Positions 27,452-40,733 of a stretch of 64,000 bases of DNA are shown here, in pieces. The notes beneath the pieces are model-generated. The model saw only the letters and a list, made by a program, of their open reading frames with translations, ran no database searches and was not told where the DNA came from. Origin of the DNA: Trinickia mobilis (GTDB taxonomy: Bacteria > Pseudomonadota > Gammaproteobacteria > Burkholderiales > Burkholderiaceae); NCBI RefSeq assembly GCF_017315705.1, contig NZ_JAFLRF010000005.1, positions 281,833 to 345,832 on the forward strand. Reading direction: 5' to 3'. Both the position numbers and the translations under genes were made by a program. Numbering within the stretch: the stretch's first letter is position 1; every line of letters starts with the position of its first letter.

Positions 27452-28021
27452 TCAGGCGATGCCGTCCCACGGCGCCCGCGGCGGCAACGTTGCAGTTTGA
27501 CCAGGCTCAAGGCCGATCGCCAAGATATCGAGCGCGCCGATGCCGACGCGCACGAGCCGCAGGGTCGGAAAGCCGACCGCTGCGGTCATTCGCCGCACTT
27601 GACGATTCTTGCCCTCGGTGATCGCAAGCTCGATCCACGCCGTCGGGATCGCCGCGCGATAGCGGATCGGCGGCGTGCGCGGCCAAAATGTCTCGGGTGG
27701 CTCGACGAACTCGGCGCGACAGGGGCGCGTCACGTAGTCGCCGAGATCGACGCCGCGCGCGAGCGCCTTTAACGCCGCTTCGTCGGGCGCGCCTTCCACT
27801 TGCGCCCAATAGCGTTTGACAAGTTTGTGACGCGGCTCGGCGATGCGCGCCTGCAATGCGCCGTCGTCGGTCAGGAGCAGGAGGCCCTCGCTGTCGGCGT
27901 CGAGCCGTCCCGCCGGATAGACGCCCGGCACCTTGACCCAGTCCGCGAGAGACGCGCGCGTGTCGTGCGCCGAGAACTGGCAAATCGTGCCGAAAGGTTT
28001 GTTGAGAGCGATCAGGCGCAT
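27452..28021 (-). CDS. rluE: RluE-type 23S rRNA pseudouridine synthase
   Basis: The 189-residue protein belongs to the RsuA/RluB/E/F family but lacks the N-terminal S4 domain, as RluE does. The catalytic Asp41 is in AGRLDADSEGLLLLTDD; KRYWAQVEG and the C-terminal EGKNRQVRRMTAAVGFPTLRLVR motif are also present. RluE converts one uridine near the peptidyl-transferase centre (U2457 in E. coli). It starts MRLIALNKPF. The gene is divergent from icd. Confidence 0.88.
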   Translation of the reverse strand: MRLIALNKPFGTICQFSAHDTRASLADWVKVPGVYPAGRLDADSEGLLLLTDDGALQARIAEPRHKLVKRYWAQVEGAPDEAALKALARGVDLGDYVTRPCRAEFVEPPETFWPRTPPIRYRAAIPTAWIELAITEGKNRQVRRMTAAVGFPTLRLVRVGIGALDILAIGLEPGQTATLPPRAPWDGIA

Positions 28022-28173
28022 AAGGAATTTCCGCTAACTTGAGCACGGCCCCGCTTGTCCGGCTTACCTGCCGAAGGGCTCCGGCGCACCGCCGGCGCGC
28101 TTCGGAACGCCTGCCGGGCTCAGGCGGCATGGATGGCAAATGGCGGAATGTTAATGCATAATACGAGACGCCA

Positions 28174-28196
28174 AGTCTTATGTCTTATATAAGACT
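28174..28196. promoter_or_regulatory. Palindromic operator-like site upstream of icd
   Basis: GTCTTATATAAGAC (28182-28195) is a perfect 14-base palindrome. A further AGTCTTAT copy sits immediately to its left, making a direct plus inverted repeat. It lies about 200 bases before icd and 150 before rluE, ahead of a TAGAAT -10-like hexamer at 28279-28284. The pattern is typical of a dimeric GntR/FadR-type regulator site; the regulator is not identified. Confidence 0.5.
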
Positions 28197-28397
28197 ACAC
28201 GGGAGCCGTGCTTCTCGTGTTCTCCCGCGCGCGGCGCCCGGCTGTTCTCCCTGCACAGCCCGCAGCACGCGCGTGGGCTAGAATAGCGGTCTGGCCGCTC
28301 ATGGGCGTCCGGCGTTGCTTGCAGTGCGATAGCGCCCGGTTTTGCAGTCCCCACTCTGCTTCCTCCTATACCAGCTCAGCCAACACTGGAGTCGATC

Positions 28398-29657
<1,260 letters not shown>

Positions 29658-29685
29658 GCGTTCAGGCCTTCACGGGCTGAAGCGA

Positions 29686-29722
29686 AAACCCCGGTCGAGT
29701 TCAGGCTCGCCGGGGTTTTTTT
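29686..29722 (+). terminator. Rho-independent terminator of icd
   Basis: AACCCCGG and CCGGGGTT arms are followed by a run of seven T's. Confidence 0.9.
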
Positions 29723-29723
29723 G

Positions 29724-29759
29724 TCGACCCGAGTTAGCGCTTCAGCTGTCGGCCCGAGT
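29724..29759. repeat. REP-like palindrome, degenerate copy 1
   Basis: GACCCGAGTTAGCGCTTCAG directly follows the icd terminator and matches the left half of the repeat units at 53975, 57381 and 57430. The right half is degraded (GTCGGCCCGAGT). Confidence 0.6.
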
Positions 29760-29761
29760 GT

Positions 29762-30149
29762 TCAGCGTTTGCCGCGGAACGTCTGCTCCTGGCTCGTCAG
29801 CGCGAGCGTGCTGTTGCCAGTCGCGTTGCGCGGGACCAAATAGATCGTGACGTTGTACTGCTCCCGACTGCCGACGATGTCCCACGTGCCGCCGCTGGTT
29901 TCCTGCACGACGGTCACGTCTTCGCCGTTCACGCCGATCACCGTGACGTTCGCGTCGGAGACGGCATTGCCCGCCGCGACGGTTCCCGTCATCTGCGTGG
30001 GCGTCGCGGACCGGCTCGATGTATTGGCGGCGCCGCTGCTGCCCCGCCGCCCCGCAGGCTGCAAGAATTGATAATGCCGAAGCGCCGGTGACGGCAAGTG
30101 TCAATCTCGATTCGGCCGGATTTTGAGACTTCGCCTTATGTTTGGCCAT
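29762..30149 (-). pseudogene. Small lipoprotein interrupted by a one-base frameshift in a G-run
   Basis: The first frame, from ATG 30149, encodes a lipoprotein signal with lipobox ILAAC (about residues 28-32). It then drifts into an unrelated Arg-rich sequence. In the next phase the expected continuation appears: SSGAANTSS, a TGTVAAGNAVSDANVTVIG segment resembling a small beta-sandwich repeat, and DIVGSREQYNVTIYLVPRN, ending at 29762. The switch falls in the C/G-rich stretch 30042-30055, where removing one base restores a single 128-codon frame. This could be a sequencing error, a phase-variable tract or a true pseudogene. Confidence 0.6.
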
Positions 30150-30288
30150 ATCTCGGAAATATTGTTTAGCTTGTACTGCTTAGCAATTGCCGGCTTGATT
30201 TTCGGTTTATTTAATGACACAACCGTTGCGGATCGACGCGCATCGCGACGCGTCCCGCACGCGCTTCGCTTGCAATGAGGAACCCTCG

Positions 30289-30880
30289 ATGGTTCGCAGA
30301 GAATTTCTGGCCCGCACGCTTGGCGTGGCCGCTGCGTCTTCCGCGCGACGCTCGTCGCGAAGCTGCGTTCGCTTGAATTGTTACCGGGCACGACGACGTC
30401 GTTTTGGCTATACGGAGACGACCCGTCTGCTGCATCCGGCAGCGCGATCGCCGGCCCGATGGTCGATCCGATGATCGACGTGCGCGAAGGCGACACGGTA
30501 GAAATCACCTTCATAAACGGCTTGCCGCAACCCTCGACGATCCACTGGCACGGCATGCCGGTGCCGCCCGATCAGGACGGCAATCCGTCGAACCCGGTGG
30601 CGTCCGCCGCGGCGAGGTCGAGCTCTGGTCGATCGAGAATCGCACCGACATGAATCATCCGTTCCACTTGCACGGTACGCAGTTTCAGGTGGTGGAGCGC
30701 GAGTCGGATGGCGTGACGACCGCCGAGCCGTTTCGCGCGTGGCGCGACGTGGTGAACGTGAAACCGGGGCAGACGATGCAGATCGCGACGATGCAATCGA
30801 TGAGCGGTGAACGCATGTTTCATTGCCACATCATCGAGCACGAGGTGCTCGGCATGATGGGCGCACTGAAAGTGATCTGA
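30289..30880 (+). pseudogene. Multicopper oxidase remnant with frameshifts and a large internal deletion
   Basis: The start (MVRREFLARTLGVAAA) looks like a twin-arginine signal. The frame then shifts to a first cupredoxin segment: ELLPGTTTSFWLYG, then IDVREGDTVEITFINGLPQP and STIHWHGMPVPPDQDGNP, with type 2/3 copper His. After that it jumps, in a third frame, to the last cupredoxin domain: NHPFHLHGTQFQVVER and MFHCHIIEHEVLGMMG, which carries the type 1 copper ligands. The middle of the protein, some 200 or more residues in intact relatives, is missing. Three different frames are used, so the gene is dead in its present form. Confidence 0.85.
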
Positions 30881-30935
30881 AACAAAGTCAGCGCGCTTTT
30901 TCAGCGTGGGAGGAAATGACCGGGCTTTGAGATAT

Positions 30936-30968
30936 CAAAAAGAAACCCGGCACGAGGCCGGGTTTCCA
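30936..30968 (-). terminator. Rho-independent terminator of the cold-shock gene
   Basis: GAAACCCGGC and GCCGGGTTTC arms are followed on the minus strand by a T-run. Confidence 0.9.
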
Positions 30969-30990
30969 AAGCACAGCGAATCGAACGTTA

Positions 30991-31197
30991 TCAGGCAGCT
31001 GCCTGGATGTTCGATGCCTGTTTGCCTTTCGGTCCTTGCACGACTTCGAAGCTGACCTTCTGACCTTCCTTGAGCGTCTTGAATCCGTTCATCTGGATGG
31101 CCGAGAAGTGTGCAAACAGATCCTCGCCGCCTTCGTCGGGCGTGATGAATCCGAAGCCTTTCGCGTCATTGAACCATTTGACCGTACCAGTTGCCAT
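30991..31197 (-). CDS. Cold-shock protein, CspA family
   Basis: The 68-residue single-domain protein has the RNA-binding motifs KGFGFI (RNP1) and LFAHFSAI (RNP2, VFVHF-like), and starts [11 protein letters not shown]. It acts as an RNA chaperone, destabilising secondary structure. The ATG at 31197 is preceded by AGGGGAAG. A gap of over 500 bases to clpS upstream leaves room for the long 5' leader typical of csp genes. Being next to and divergent from clpS-clpA is a familiar arrangement in proteobacteria. I cannot tell which paralogue (CspA, C or D) it is. Confidence 0.93.
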   Translation of the reverse strand: MATGTVKWFNDAKGFGFITPDEGGEDLFAHFSAIQMNGFKTLKEGQKVSFEVVQGPKGKQASNIQAAA

Positions 31198-31740
31198 ACC
31201 AACTTCCCCTGTAACTCATGTCCTACCACGAGCACGCTCGAAAAGCTCAGCGGCCGCGGAATGCAGCCGCCCCCTCCTCACTAGCTCACCTCGGCATTTT
31301 TTCGTACCTACGCACCTGCTGCGGCCAGCTGAAAAAAAGTGCCAGCTTGATTGTTGGATCTCTTTATTCGAGTGTCAAGTGAATTTTGAGACGTTGTGTG
31401 GGGCGTTGTATGAAGCGCATTTCTAGGGTTTATCCCGCTTTTCATGTGTGCGCTGGCGCAAGCGCCGGATCTTGAAAAGACGCATAATCGACGCACATAG
31501 GGTCACGGGCCGCACCGGGGCAGGCTTTCAGCCTGTCGGCACGCGATGTGCGATACTCGAATCGACTCTCCGCAGGCGCGGTAGCGAACCTCGGCGATGT
31601 CGAAGGCCGGCTCCGCGATCGGCCGCGAGAAGCGAGCGTGCGCGATGGGGGAACCGTCGGGCGGCAGCAATTGGGCCACCGGCTAGCCGGTCGGGTTTTG
31701 ACAGGATTGCGGGCCTGTCCGAGTTGTTTAGAATGGGTGT
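31198..31740. other. Divergent regulatory gap between csp and clpS
   Basis: About 540 bases with no gene. The first 130 bases next to csp are AT-richer and likely hold its leader and promoter. A -35/-10-like pair (TTGCGG 31707-31712, TAGAAT 31729-31734, 16-base spacing) lies right against the clpS start. Confidence 0.5.
31707..31734 (+). promoter_or_regulatory. Promoter-like pair abutting clpS (possible leaderless transcript)
   Basis: TTGCGG and TAGAAT with 16-base spacing; the -10 hexamer ends 6 bases before the clpS ATG. If used, transcription would begin at or within a base or two of the start codon. No Shine-Dalgarno is evident before clpS. Confidence 0.4.
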
Positions 31741-32051
31741 ATGGCGATTATTCCGGACAAGCAGGACAGCACCGTACTGGAGCGGCAGGAAAAGAAGCTG
31801 AAACCGCCTTCCATGTATAAGGTGGTGCTGTTGAACGACGATTTCACGCCAATGGAATTTGTCGTGATGATCGTGCAGGAATATTTCAATAAAGACCGCG
31901 AGACCGCGACGCAGATCATGCTGAAGGTCCATCGCGAGGGGCGAGGAGTTTGTGGGGTCTACACGCGAGATATCGCGTCGACCAAAGTCGAGCAGGTAGT
32001 TACCCACGCACGGCAGGCAGGGCATCCGCTGCAGTGCGTGATGGAGGAAGC

Positions 32052-32055
<4 letters not shown>
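31741..32055 (+). CDS. clpS: ATP-dependent Clp protease adaptor ClpS
   Basis: ClpS delivers N-degron substrates to ClpA. The 104-residue protein has the conserved core [21 protein letters not shown], the [16 protein letters not shown] segment and Asp/Met residues forming the N-degron pocket. Its TGA overlaps the clpA ATG (ATGA). The stop and start overlap suits a fixed adaptor-unfoldase pairing. The -10-like hexamer lies only six bases upstream. Confidence 0.97.
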
Positions 32056-34349
<2,294 letters not shown>

Positions 34350-34372
34350 CGCGGTTCATCGGTACTTCAGGC

Positions 34373-34408
34373 AAAACGGCGCGGTTTCCCCGCGCCGTTT
34401 TGTTTTTC
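34373..34408 (+). terminator. Terminator between clpA and dut
   Basis: AAAACGGCGCGG and CCGCGCCGTTTT arms are followed by TGTTTTT. It lies between convergent clpA and dut and could serve both. Confidence 0.9.
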
Positions 34409-34447
34409 AAGCCGCCGGTTCGACCAGGCGACAGCCCGGTCGCGGCA

Positions 34448-34894
34448 TCAATGCTTGCCCGTGCTCCCGAACCCGCCGGCGCCGCGGTCGCTCTGCTCGA
34501 ACTCGTCCACGACGTTGAAGCGCGCCTGCACCACCGGCACGATGACGAGCTGCGCGAGGCGCTCCATCGGATTTAGCGTGAACGTGGTTTGCCCGCGGTT
34601 CCACGTCGAAATCATCAATTGGCCTTGATAGTCCGAATCGATCAGCCCGACCAGGTTGCCGAGCACGATGCCGTGCTTGTGCCCGAGACCCGAGCGCGGC
34701 AGGATCATCGCGGCGTAGCCCGGGTCGCCGACGTGGATCGCGAGACCTGTCGGCACCAATGCCGTTTCGCCGGGCTGCAGCGTCAGCGGTTCGTCGAGGC
34801 AGGCGCGCAGATCGAGGCCGGCGCTGCCGGACGTCGCGTAGGCGGGGAGCTGGTCGCGCATGCGCGCATCGAGGATCTTCAGGTCGAGTTTCAT
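34448..34894 (-). CDS. dut: dUTP pyrophosphatase
   Basis: This trimeric enzyme hydrolyses dUTP to dUMP, keeping uracil out of DNA and supplying thymidylate synthesis. The 148-residue protein shows the dUTPase motifs: [43 protein letters not shown] and the C-terminal [12 protein letters not shown] that closes over the substrate. The start at 34894 (MKLDLKILD) is preferred over one five codons upstream. It is followed on the same strand order by the luciferase-like oxidoreductase and coaBC genes, consistent with the usual coaBC-dut neighbourhood. Confidence 0.96.
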   Translation of the reverse strand: MKLDLKILDARMRDQLPAYATSGSAGLDLRACLDEPLTLQPGETALVPTGLAIHVGDPGYAAMILPRSGLGHKHGIVLGNLVGLIDSDYQGQLMISTWNRGQTTFTLNPMERLAQLVIVPVVQARFNVVDEFEQSDRGAGGFGSTGKH

Positions 34895-34915
34895 GCAGGA
34901 TTCGTTCAATGAGGG

Positions 34916-35932
34916 TCAAGCGGTTGGGGTGTTGCGCCCGAGCTCGAAAGCTTGAGCGAGAAGTTCATACGAGCGCAACCGGGCGCGATAGCTGCCGGCT
35001 ACGGTCAGGATGATGAGTTCGTCGGCGTCGAATTGGTCTTTCACTTCGGTGAGGCGCGCCGTCACCGATTCCGGCGTTCCGATGATGCTGCGCGGCTTCT
35101 CGCGATCGATCACGAGCTGGTCGCGCTCGCCGAATTCCTGCAAGCGGCCTTGTTCGATCGACGGAATCGGTGCGTTGAGGCCGTACGCCATTTGCACGCG
35201 GCGCAGGTCGACGGCTTTTTCGAGGTCTGCCGCTTCCTGTTCCGTATCCGCGCAAATCACGAAGACGGACGCGGCAAGGTAGGGCTCCTCTTCGTGGCCC
35301 GGCGTGAAGCGATCGCGATACGCCTCGCCGACGCGGTGTCCGAAGTGCGCGTTGATGAAGTGCGCGAACGCAAACCGCATGCCGAGCCGCGCCGCCAGCA
35401 TCCCGCCGAAATCGCTCGAGCCCAGCATCCACAGCTGCGGACGCGTCGTGATTTGCGGTTGCAGCAGGACGCCCTGTGCGAGATGGTCGAGCGGCAGCTT
35501 GTCGCTCATCAGCGCGACGAGATCGGCGACTTGCTCCGCGAATATTTCGCCGCGGTTGTACTGGCCGGCCGCGACGGCTTGCGCGGTGCGCATGTCGCCG
35601 CCGGGTGCGCGTCCGACGCCTAGATCGATGCGGTTCGGGAACAGCGCTTCGAGCATCAGGAACTGTTCGGCGACCTTGAACGGGCTGTAGTAGGGCAGCA
35701 TGACGCCGCCCGAGCCGATGCGGATGCGTTTGGTGAGGCTGCCGAGGCGGGCCAGCATCACTTCGGGGCAGGGATTCGAGACCGCGCGCAGGCCGTGGTG
35801 CTCGGCGCACCAGTAGCGCGTGTAGCCGAGATCGTCGGCGAGCTGCGCGAGCTCGAGGGTGGCGGCAATCGCGTCGGCCACTGAGTGCCCGTCGATCACG
35901 GGCGTTTGATCGAGCACGGAAAGTAGCGTCAT
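34916..35932 (-). CDS. LLM-class (luciferase-like) flavin-dependent oxidoreductase
   Basis: The 338-residue TIM-barrel protein belongs to the group near YhbW: MTLLSVLDQTPVIDG, YTRYWCAEHHGLRAVSNPCPEV, RIRIGSGGVMLPYYSP, LFPNRIDLGVGRAPGGD, and ending with RSIIGTPESVTARL. It would use FMNH2 to oxidise an unknown compound. It lies between coaBC and dut with the same orientation (21 bases to dut, 41 to coaBC). The site may therefore be an insertion into the core coaBC-dut unit that still allows cotranscription. Confidence 0.88.
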   Translation of the reverse strand: MTLLSVLDQTPVIDGHSVADAIAATLELAQLADDLGYTRYWCAEHHGLRAVSNPCPEVMLARLGSLTKRIRIGSGGVMLPYYSPFKVAEQFLMLEALFPNRIDLGVGRAPGGDMRTAQAVAAGQYNRGEIFAEQVADLVALMSDKLPLDHLAQGVLLQPQITTRPQLWMLGSSDFGGMLAARLGMRFAFAHFINAHFGHRVGEAYRDRFTPGHEEEPYLAASVFVICADTEQEAADLEKAVDLRRVQMAYGLNAPIPSIEQGRLQEFGERDQLVIDREKPRSIIGTPESVTARLTEVKDQFDADELIILTVAGSYRARLRSYELLAQAFELGRNTPTA

Positions 35933-35973
35933 GACAGTACCGCTCCGAGTGAATGCGCTAGTCCAATCCCCGA

Positions 35974-37188
35974 TTACGAAATCAGGCTCATATCCGGCAG
36001 CCGACGGGCGATCTCGCCGATCAGCGTCTGCGCGAGCGTCGTTTTGTCCGCGCGCGGCAAGCGCGTCACGCCGCCGGCTTCGAATAGCGCCACTTCATTA
36101 TCGTCGCGGCCGAACGTCTGCGGGCCGAGATTGCCGATCAGAAGGGGCACGTTCTTGCGGACGCGCTTTTCTTCGCCATTCGCGTCGAGGTTGCCGCTTT
36201 CGGCGGCGAAGCCGACGCAAAACGGCGGATGCGGCAACTTTGCGACCGCCGCGAGAATGTCCGGATTCTCGACGAACGCGAAGCTCGGCAGCTTGCGGTC
36301 GGCCGTCTTCTTGATTTTATGTTCGCTGACGTGATTTGCGCGCCAATCCGCGACGGCGGCGACCGCGATGAAAATGTCGCAGTCCGCCACCGCCTGCATG
36401 ACGGCGTCGTGCATCTGTTGCGCTGTCTGGACGTCTTCGCGGAACACGCCCCAGGGCGTATCGAGCGTGACCGGGCCGGCGACCAGATGCACGTCCGCGC
36501 CGGCCTGCTGCGCCGCGCGCGCGAGCGCAAAACCCATCTTGCCGCTCGAAAGGTTCGTGATGCCGCGCACGGGGTCGAGCGGCTCGAAAGTCGGGCCAGC
36601 CGTGATCAGGACGCGCCGCCCGGACAGCATCTTCGGCTGAAAAAACGACACGATGGCTTCATAGGCCGCTTCCGGCTCGATCATGCGGCCGTCGCCGACC
36701 TCGCCGCAGGCCTGCGAGCCGGAATCCGGGCCGAGCACCAGCACGCCGTCTGCGCGCAATTGCGCGACGTTGCGCTGCGTCGCCGGGTTCATCCACATCT
36801 GGCGGTTCATCGCCGGCACGACGAGCAGTGGACAATCGCGGGCGATGCACAGCGTCGAGAGCAGGTCGTCGGCCATGCCGTGCGCGAGCTTCGCGAGGAA
36901 ATCGGTCGACGCGGGCGCGATCACGATCGCGTCGGCCTCACGCGACAAGTCGATGTGCGGCATGTTGTTGTCGATGCGCGCATCCCACTGGCTCGTGTAG
37001 ACGGGGCGCCCAGAGAGCGCCTGCATCGTGACGGGCGTGATGAATTGCGTGGCCGCCTCGGTCATCGCGACTTGCACGGTCGCGCCGGCTTTGGTCAAGA
37101 GCCGCGTCAGCTCGGCGATCTTGTAGCAGGCGATGCCGCCCGTCAGGCCCAGCACGAGGTTTTTTCCTGCGAGTTCTGCGGTTGCCAA
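35974..37188 (-). CDS. coaBC: Phosphopantothenoylcysteine decarboxylase / phosphopantothenate-cysteine ligase
   Basis: This bifunctional enzyme carries out two steps of coenzyme A synthesis. The 404-residue protein has an N-terminal flavin-dependent CoaC domain (LGLTGGIACYKIAEL, PHIDLSREADAIVIAPAS, PAMNRQMWMNPATQ with the active-site loop). The C-terminal CoaB ligase domain contains ITAGPTFEPLDPVRGITNLSSGKMG. The TTG start at 37188 is supported by GGAG eight bases upstream. It follows lspA in the same direction with a 27-base gap. Confidence 0.96.
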   Translation of the reverse strand: MATAELAGKNLVLGLTGGIACYKIAELTRLLTKAGATVQVAMTEAATQFITPVTMQALSGRPVYTSQWDARIDNNMPHIDLSREADAIVIAPASTDFLAKLAHGMADDLLSTLCIARDCPLLVVPAMNRQMWMNPATQRNVAQLRADGVLVLGPDSGSQACGEVGDGRMIEPEAAYEAIVSFFQPKMLSGRRVLITAGPTFEPLDPVRGITNLSSGKMGFALARAAQQAGADVHLVAGPVTLDTPWGVFREDVQTAQQMHDAVMQAVADCDIFIAVAAVADWRANHVSEHKIKKTADRKLPSFAFVENPDILAAVAKLPHPPFCVGFAAESGNLDANGEEKRVRKNVPLLIGNLGPQTFGRDDNEVALFEAGGVTRLPRADKTTLAQTLIGEIARRLPDMSLIS

Positions 37189-37215
37189 CGATGGTCTCCG
37201 AAAGCGAAGGCGCCT

Positions 37216-37716
37216 TTAGCGCGCGCCGCGCACGCGCCTCAATTCATCGAGCACGAGCAAGATCGCGCCGATCGTGATCGCGCTGTCGGCGAGATTGAAC
37301 GCGGGCCAGTGCCAGCCGCCGACGTGGAAATCGAGGAAGTCGATCACGTGGCCGTACACGAGCCGGTCGATCACGTTGCCGAGCGCGCCGCCCATGATCA
37401 GCGCGAGCGACGTGCAGAAGAGCCGCTGGCTGCCGTGGCGCTTCATCAAGTAGCAGATCACGACCGCGGCCACGACGCCGAGCAGCGTGAACGCCCAGCG
37501 CTGCCAGCCGCCCGCTGCCGCGAGAAAGCTGAACGCCGCGCCGCGATTGAACACGAGAAAGAAGTTGAAGAACGGCGTAATCGCGTACGGCACGGCGTAG
37601 GCAAACACCTTCGACACCGCGATCTTCGACAACTGATCGAACAGGATCACGATCAGCGCGATGCCCAGCCACGGCGCGAGAGTTCCGCTTGCTTGCTTCG
37701 ACACGGTCTTTGCCAT
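37216..37716 (-). CDS. lspA: Lipoprotein signal peptidase
   Basis: This inner-membrane aspartic protease removes signal peptides from prolipoproteins. The 166-residue protein has four hydrophobic segments and both catalytic Asp motifs: [19 protein letters not shown] and [12 protein letters not shown]. The ATG at 37716 shares one base with the ileS stop (TAATG), giving tight coupling. The ileS-lspA order is classic. Confidence 0.97.
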   Translation of the reverse strand: MAKTVSKQASGTLAPWLGIALIVILFDQLSKIAVSKVFAYAVPYAITPFFNFFLVFNRGAAFSFLAAAGGWQRWAFTLLGVVAAVVICYLMKRHGSQRLFCTSLALIMGGALGNVIDRLVYGHVIDFLDFHVGGWHWPAFNLADSAITIGAILLVLDELRRVRGAR

Positions 37717-40553
37717 TATGCCGCGCTCCGGGTCTCGCCGCTGCCGAACAGATTGGCGACGCAGCGGCCGCAGAGGGTCGGGTGCTCGGCGTCGGCGCCG
37801 ACGTCTTCGCGGTAGTGCCAGCAGCGCTCGCACTTGAGGTACTTCGAAGTGACGACTTCGACCCCTTCGTCGCCTTCCGCTGCAACCTCGACGACGGTCG
37901 CCGCCGACGTGATCAGCATGAACTTCAGGTCGTCGGCGAGGCTTGCGAGCGCATCGCAGCGCACACCGCTCGCGCGGATCTGGACTTCGGCCTGCAGCGA
38001 CGAACCGATCCGGTTGGCGACGCGCGCCTCTTCGAGCGCCTTCGTCACGTTGCCGCGCACTTCGCGCAGGAGCGACCACTTGTCGAGCAGCGCCGCTGCG
38101 CCCGGCACTTCGGGGAACGCGTAATACGTTTCGGTGAAGATCGTGTCGCGGCCCGGCTGGAACACCTTCCACGCCTCCTCGGCGGTGAACGACAGGAACG
38201 GCGCCATCATCCGCAGGAGACCCTGCGCGATGTGATAGAGCGCGGTCTGCGCCGAGCGGCGCGCGGCGGAATCCGGCGCGCTCGTGTAGAGGCGGTCCTT
38301 CAGCACGTCGAGATAGAAGCCGCCGAGGTCTTCGGAGCAGAACGTCTGCAGCTTCGCGACGACCGGGTGAAATTCGTACTTCTCGTAGTGCCCGAGCACG
38401 TCCTGCTGCAGCGTCGCGGCGAGCGCGACGGCGTAGCGGTCGATTTCGAGCCATTCGCTGATCGGGCGCGCGTTCTTCTCGATGTCGAAGTCGGACAGAT
38501 TCGCGAGCAGGAAGCGCAGCGTGTTGCGGATACGCCGGTAGCTTTCCGTCACACGCTTCAGGATTTCCTCGGAGATCGCGAGTTCGCCCGAGTAGTCGGT
38601 CGATGCAATCCACAGCCGGATGATTTCCGCGCCGAGCCGGTTCGCGACTTCGTGCGGATCGACGCCGTTGCCGAGCGACTTGCTCATCTTGCGGCCTTCG
38701 CCGTCGACGGTGAAGCCGTGCGTGAGGAGCGCCTCGTAGGGCGCGCGGCCGTCGAGCATCGACGCCGTCAAGAGCGACGAATGGAACCAGCCGCGGTGCT
38801 GGTCAGAGCCTTCCAGGTACAGATCGGCCGGGAATTGCAGCTGATCTTTGTGCGAGCCGCGCAGCACGTGCCAGTGCGTCGTGCCCGAATCGAACCAGAC
38901 GTCGAGCGTGTCGCGGTTCTTTTCGTACATGTTGGCGTCGTCGCCGATCAGCTCGCGCGGATCGAGCGTCTGCCATGCCTCGATGCCGGCTTCCTCGACG
39001 CGCTTGGCCACCGCTTCGAGCAGCTCCAGCGTGCGCGCATGCAGCTCGCCCGTTTCCTTGTGGACGAAGAACGCCATCGGCACGCCCCATTGGCGCTGGC
39101 GCGAGAGCGTCCAGTCCGGACGGTTCGCGATCATGCTGTGGAGGCGCTGCTTGCCCCACGACGGGTAGAACGCGGTCGCGTCGACCGCGGCGAGCGCCGT
39201 TTCGCGCAGCGTCTTGCCGCCGTCTTTCGGCTGGATATCCATACCGGCGAACCATTGCGACGTCGCGCGGTAGACGATCGGCGTCTTGTGGCGCCAGCAG
39301 TGCATGTAGCTGTGCGTGTACTTCTCGGTGAAGAGGAGCACGCCGGCCGAGCCGAGCGCTTCGACGATCTTCGGATTTGCCGACCAGATCGACAAGCCGC
39401 CGAAGAGCGCGAGCGACTCGATATAGCGGCCGTCGCCCATCACCGGGTTGATGATGTCGGAGTCTGCCATGCCGTGCGATTTGCACGACTCGAAGTCTTC
39501 CACGCCGTAGGCCGGCGACGAGTGGACGATGCCCGTGCCGGACTCGGTCGTCACGTATTCGCCGAGGTACACCGGCGCCGTGCGCTTGTAGTCGGGGTGC
39601 GCGGAGGCGAGCGGGTGATGGAACCGCAGGTTCACGAGCTTGGCGCCGGGCGCGGTCGCGACGATGCGGCCTTCGAGCTTGTATTGCTTGAGGCACGCCT
39701 CGACGCGCTCCTGCGCGAGGATCAGCAAGCCGCGCGGCGTGTCGACGAGCGCGTAGACGATCTCCGGATTCACGTTGAGCGCCTGGTTCGCCGGGATGGT
39801 CCACGGCGTCGTGGTCCAGATCACGATGCCGCCTTCGTTGCGCGGCAGAGCGTTCAGGCCGAACGCCTGAGCGGTCTTTTCCGGTTCGGCGAGCGGGAAC
39901 ATGACGTCGATCGTCGGATCGGTCTTGTCCTTGTACTCGACCTCGGCTTCCGCAAGCGCCGAGCCGCAATCGAAGCACCAGTTCACCGGTTTCAGGCCGC
40001 GGAACACGTAGCCCTTCTCGAGGATCTTCGCGAGCGCGCGGATCTCACCGGCTTCGTTCGCGAAGTTCATCGTCTTGTACGGGTTGTCCCAGTCGCCGAG
40101 CACGCCGAGCCGGCGGAAACCGGCCTTCTGCTTCTCGATCTGCTCGGTCGCGTAGGCGCGCGCCTTTTGCATCACTTCGGCGGCCGGCAGCGATTTGCCG
40201 AACTGCTTTTCGATCTGGATCTCGATCGGCATGCCATGGCAGTCCCAGCCTGGCACGTAGGCGGCGTCGAAGCCGGCCATGTTGCGCGACTTGACGACCA
40301 TGTCCTTCAGGATCTTGTTCACCGCGTGGCCGAGGTGGATGTCGCCGTTCGCATACGGCGGACCGTCGTGCAGGATGAACTTCTTGCGGCCGCGGCTCGC
40401 GGCGCGGATCTTCTCGTAGACCTGGTTCTCCTGCCACTCCTTCACCCATTGCGGCTCGCGCTTGGGCAGATCGCCACGCATCGGGAACGGCGTGTCGAGC
40501 AGGTTGACCGGATACTTGGCCTGGGGTTTCGAATCGGCTTTCTTGTTGCTCAT
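37716..40553 (-). CDS. ileS: Isoleucyl-tRNA synthetase
   Basis: The 945-residue class Ia synthetase has the HIGH-type motif in [15 protein letters not shown], the KMSKS motif in [11 protein letters not shown], and the editing CP1 domain with [17 protein letters not shown] and [14 protein letters not shown]-terminal zinc finger holds four Cys ([12 protein letters not shown] and [11 protein letters not shown]). The zinc finger and length fit the bacterial, mupirocin-sensitive type. The start at 40553 (MSNKKADSK) gives the standard length; an in-frame ATG 25 codons upstream is less likely. lspA overlaps its stop. Confidence 0.97.
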   Translation of the reverse strand: MSNKKADSKPQAKYPVNLLDTPFPMRGDLPKREPQWVKEWQENQVYEKIRAASRGRKKFILHDGPPYANGDIHLGHAVNKILKDMVVKSRNMAGFDAAYVPGWDCHGMPIEIQIEKQFGKSLPAAEVMQKARAYATEQIEKQKAGFRRLGVLGDWDNPYKTMNFANEAGEIRALAKILEKGYVFRGLKPVNWCFDCGSALAEAEVEYKDKTDPTIDVMFPLAEPEKTAQAFGLNALPRNEGGIVIWTTTPWTIPANQALNVNPEIVYALVDTPRGLLILAQERVEACLKQYKLEGRIVATAPGAKLVNLRFHHPLASAHPDYKRTAPVYLGEYVTTESGTGIVHSSPAYGVEDFESCKSHGMADSDIINPVMGDGRYIESLALFGGLSIWSANPKIVEALGSAGVLLFTEKYTHSYMHCWRHKTPIVYRATSQWFAGMDIQPKDGGKTLRETALAAVDATAFYPSWGKQRLHSMIANRPDWTLSRQRQWGVPMAFFVHKETGELHARTLELLEAVAKRVEEAGIEAWQTLDPRELIGDDANMYEKNRDTLDVWFDSGTTHWHVLRGSHKDQLQFPADLYLEGSDQHRGWFHSSLLTASMLDGRAPYEALLTHGFTVDGEGRKMSKSLGNGVDPHEVANRLGAEIIRLWIASTDYSGELAISEEILKRVTESYRRIRNTLRFLLANLSDFDIEKNARPISEWLEIDRYAVALAATLQQDVLGHYEKYEFHPVVAKLQTFCSEDLGGFYLDVLKDRLYTSAPDSAARRSAQTALYHIAQGLLRMMAPFLSFTAEEAWKVFQPGRDTIFTETYYAFPEVPGAAALLDKWSLLREVRGNVTKALEEARVANRIGSSLQAEVQIRASGVRCDALASLADDLKFMLITSAATVVEVAAEGDEGVEVVTSKYLKCERCWHYREDVGADAEHPTLCGRCVANLFGSGETRSAA

Positions 40554-40733
40554 GGTGAGATCGCTGGAAAACGGGGGATGCCCGGCTGCGGGCGTCGTGT
40601 TGGGCGCGGCGTCTTTGGCGTCGGACATTGCCGCGGGTGTCTCCCGAGCTTCCGACGCGACGCCGTGTACTGTGCTTGCTGCGTTTCTCCGGCGGTGCGG
40701 GAGCCGGCTTTGGCGCCGGCGCGCACCGCCCGG

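Noticed and set aside
31950..32051. N-terminal extension of clpA
   Set aside because: It lies within clpS in another phase; the ATG at 32052 with the ATGA overlap matches the ClpA family start.
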